Origin: Massilia litorea
GTDB lineage: Bacteria; Pseudomonadota; Gammaproteobacteria; Burkholderiales; Burkholderiaceae_D
Direction: 5' to 3'
DNA: 64,000 bases
Assembly: GCF_015101885.1 (NCBI RefSeq)
Contig: NZ_CP062941.1
Location: forward strand, 4,340,001-4,404,000
Position numbers and translations under genes: made by a program. The notes under the pieces are model-generated. The model was not told the origin of the DNA and did no database searches. It saw nothing but the letters and a program-made list of their open reading frames with translations. The stretch's first letter is position 1, and every line of letters begins with the position of its first letter. Below, piece by piece: positions 62,390 to 64,000 of this stretch.

Positions 62390-62632
62390 ATGGATTGGTT
62401 CCCTATCGTTGCCGTTACGTTCAAGGTTCTCGTATTAGGCACGGGCATGTTCTTCGCCATCAAGTGGCATTACGATCAGGGGGAGAAGCAGAAGGACAAG
62501 GAGCAGGAAAAGCGCGCGGTGCTGCGCGCGGCCGGCAAGGTGGCCGCAATCTTCGTGCTGTCGCTGCTGGCACTGGGGCTCGTCACCTACCTCCTCCTCA
62601 GCAGGCTCAGTCTGGACTTGCGCTTGCCGTGA
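62390..62632 (+). CDS. Small two-TM membrane protein, unknown
   Basis: An 80-residue protein with TM helices at about residues 5-24 and 51-71, joined by a highly charged loop (HYDQGEKQKDKEQEKRAVLR). I do not recognise it. It diverges from the MocR-type regulator and its last 26 nt overlap the end of the convergent MFS gene. Confidence 0.7.
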   Translation: MDWFPIVAVTFKVLVLGTGMFFAIKWHYDQGEKQKDKEQEKRAVLRAAGKVAAIFVLSLLALGLVTYLLLSRLSLDLRLP

Positions 62633-63866
62633 TGGGAACGAACGGGGTCCCTCCCCGCAACGGCAGCCGCAGCGACACGAAGGACGCGGCCAGCAGCAGC
62701 ACGCCCGCGCTGCCGAAGGCCGGCAAGTGGCTGCCGAAGTGCTCGTAGCCCCAGCCGCCGAACCAGGAGCTGAGCATGGCGCCGACCTGGTGCCCGAGGT
62801 AGGCGGTGCCGTACATGACGCCGACCAGGCGCACGCCGTAGATATCGGCCAGCATCGCCGACGAGGTGGCGATGCTGCCGGCCCAGACCATGCCGCCGAT
62901 CGTGGCGGCGATGTACAGTTCCCAATGCGTGCCGACCGCGAGCAGCGCGAAAAAGCCGAGGCCACGCACCAGATAGATCACGCCGAGGATGTTCCTGCGG
63001 GGGAGCCGATCGGACAGCCGGCCTAACACCAGCGTGCCGAGAATGGCGACCAGCCCGATCAGGCCGATGCCGTAAGAACTCGTCATCGCATCGAAGCCGT
63101 GGTCCATCAGCATCGGCACGCCGTGTGTGCCGAGCAGGTTCATGCTGAAGCCGCAGGCGAACAGGCCGGCCACGATCTTCCAGAAGGGCGAGGTCCGGAT
63201 GGCGGCGCCGAAGGACAGGCTCGCCGGCGCCGCCCTGGGCGCCGCCGCCTGCGCGCCGGCCTGTTCGGGCAGCAGGTCGGTGCCAGGGGGCGCATGGTCG
63301 CGCATGACGAACAGCGCCGCCGGCACGGTGACCACGGTAAAGATGGCGGCAAAGGCCAGCAAGGTCGACTGCCAGCCGATGGAGCCGATGGACAGGGTCA
63401 GCGCCGGCGTCAGTACCGCCATCCCCGCCATCGAACCCGTGGACAGGAAGAACAGCGCCATGCCGCGCTGGCGCGTGAACCAGCGGCTGATGACCGGCGT
63501 GAGCGCCACCGGGCTGGTGAAGCCGAGACCGACCGACATCGACACGCCGAAGGCCAGCAGGAAGGAGAGCGGCGTGCGCGCGTTCACCGTCCAGATCACG
63601 GAAAGGACGACGATCGCCGTGCCCAGCAGGAGCACGAAGCGGGTGCCGCGGCGCGCGACCAGGTAGCCGGCGAGCGGCATGGCCAGCCCGTAGCACAGCA
63701 TGCCGATGGCGATGATCGAGGCCAGCAGGCTGCGGCTGAAGCCGAGGTCCTGGCCCATGGGCAGGAAGAAGGGCCCGATCCCGAGGCGCATGCCGACGGT
63801 GAGCGTGGTCAATACGGTGGCGGCGGCAACGATGTTCCAGCCGAAGTACCAGGGGCGGCGCGTCAT
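62607..63866 (-). CDS. MFS transporter
   Basis: A 419-residue 12-helix major facilitator. The start MTRRPWYFGWNIVAAATVLT and the loop between TM2 and TM3 (GYLVARRGTRFVLLLG) are typical of the monocarboxylate/oxalate:formate antiporter-like branch. A cytoplasmic Ala/Pro-rich linker (about residues 200-220) joins the two halves; LGRLSDRLPRRNILGVIYLV marks the equivalent loop in the second half. The substrate is not predictable. It is convergent with the small membrane-protein gene. Confidence 0.9.
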   Translation of the reverse strand: MTRRPWYFGWNIVAAATVLTTLTVGMRLGIGPFFLPMGQDLGFSRSLLASIIAIGMLCYGLAMPLAGYLVARRGTRFVLLLGTAIVVLSVIWTVNARTPLSFLLAFGVSMSVGLGFTSPVALTPVISRWFTRQRGMALFFLSTGSMAGMAVLTPALTLSIGSIGWQSTLLAFAAIFTVVTVPAALFVMRDHAPPGTDLLPEQAGAQAAAPRAAPASLSFGAAIRTSPFWKIVAGLFACGFSMNLLGTHGVPMLMDHGFDAMTSSYGIGLIGLVAILGTLVLGRLSDRLPRRNILGVIYLVRGLGFFALLAVGTHWELYIAATIGGMVWAGSIATSSAMLADIYGVRLVGVMYGTAYLGHQVGAMLSSWFGGWGYEHFGSHLPAFGSAGVLLLAASFVSLRLPLRGGTPFVPITASASPD

Positions 63867-63973
63867 AGAGAAAAGCCAAAGGAAAAGACGAAAGGCGGGG
63901 CCGATGCAGGCCGACTGCGACGATTGTAGTCGAAGCCCGGGACCAGGCCCCGCGGCCTGCCCCTTTGCGCCGC

Positions 63974-64000
63974 CTAGCGCTTGGTCGACAGCGCCACGAC
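63974..64000 (-). CDS. Possible C-terminal end of a gene beyond the window
   Basis: On the minus strand the last bases read VVALSTKR followed by TAG at 63974-63976. Nothing else of the gene is visible, so this is only a possible end fragment. It lies about 107 nt upstream of the MFS start on the same strand. Confidence 0.25.
   Translation of the reverse strand, partial: VVALSTKR

Overview
The window is GC-rich, gene-dense chromosomal DNA from a betaproteobacterium, most likely Oxalobacteraceae (Massilia or a close relative). The evidence is the neighbourhood of rimO, phaR/phaC, pgeF-rluD diverging from bamD, and yaaA, together with codon usage, a complete MSHA-type pilus locus and paired 'GTAGGGTGGGC' palindromes. 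No rRNA, tRNA, insertion sequence, prophage or CRISPR array was seen.

Layout. (1) 1-11.2 kb is housekeeping: the C-terminally incomplete rimO, a chemoreceptor, PHA synthase with its regulator, pgeF-rluD, bamD, yaaA, a solitary PIN-domain gene and a YbdL-type aminotransferase. (2) 11.3-27.8 kb, all minus strand, holds sixteen MSHA genes in two blocks, mshE-G-F-A-C-D-O-P-Q then mshI-(pilN-like)-J-K-L-M-N, joined mostly by 1-4 nt overlaps. (3) 27.9-31.0 kb holds a histidine phosphatase, an APH-type kinase and an acyl-CoA dehydrogenase; the last two look like the separated halves of ACAD10/11. (4) 31.1-36.5 kb holds a large hybrid histidine kinase overlapping a REC-GGEEF diguanylate cyclase, then an unknown membrane protein and ilvD. 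(5) 39.3-60.2 kb is a type I secretion and giant adhesin island: ABC exporter, HlyD-type adaptor, atypical LuxR-type regulator, a 14.25-kb cadherin/RTX adhesin gene, a stand-alone pseudo-receiver and a TolC-type outer-membrane protein. (6) 60.2-64 kb holds an ankyrin protein, a MocR-type regulator, a small membrane protein and an MFS transporter.

How it fits together. Two surface-attachment machines (MSHA pilus and LapA-like adhesin) lie on either side of a phosphorelay that ends in a diguanylate cyclase. The pilus ATPase MshE carries an N-terminal MshEN motif of the c-di-GMP-binding type, so control of attachment by c-di-GMP is a reasonable inference.

The most unusual feature is the giant adhesin. 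Its N-terminal DUF4347-like domain has a His-Gly / Ser-Cys-Gly pair like the dyad of caspase-fold (clan CD) peptidases. It has 29 near-identical repeats containing exact DNA duplications up to about 1.1 kb. It is flanked by two degenerate receiver proteins, and no LapD/LapG pair is seen. Coordinates and translations were read by eye; no database search was possible.
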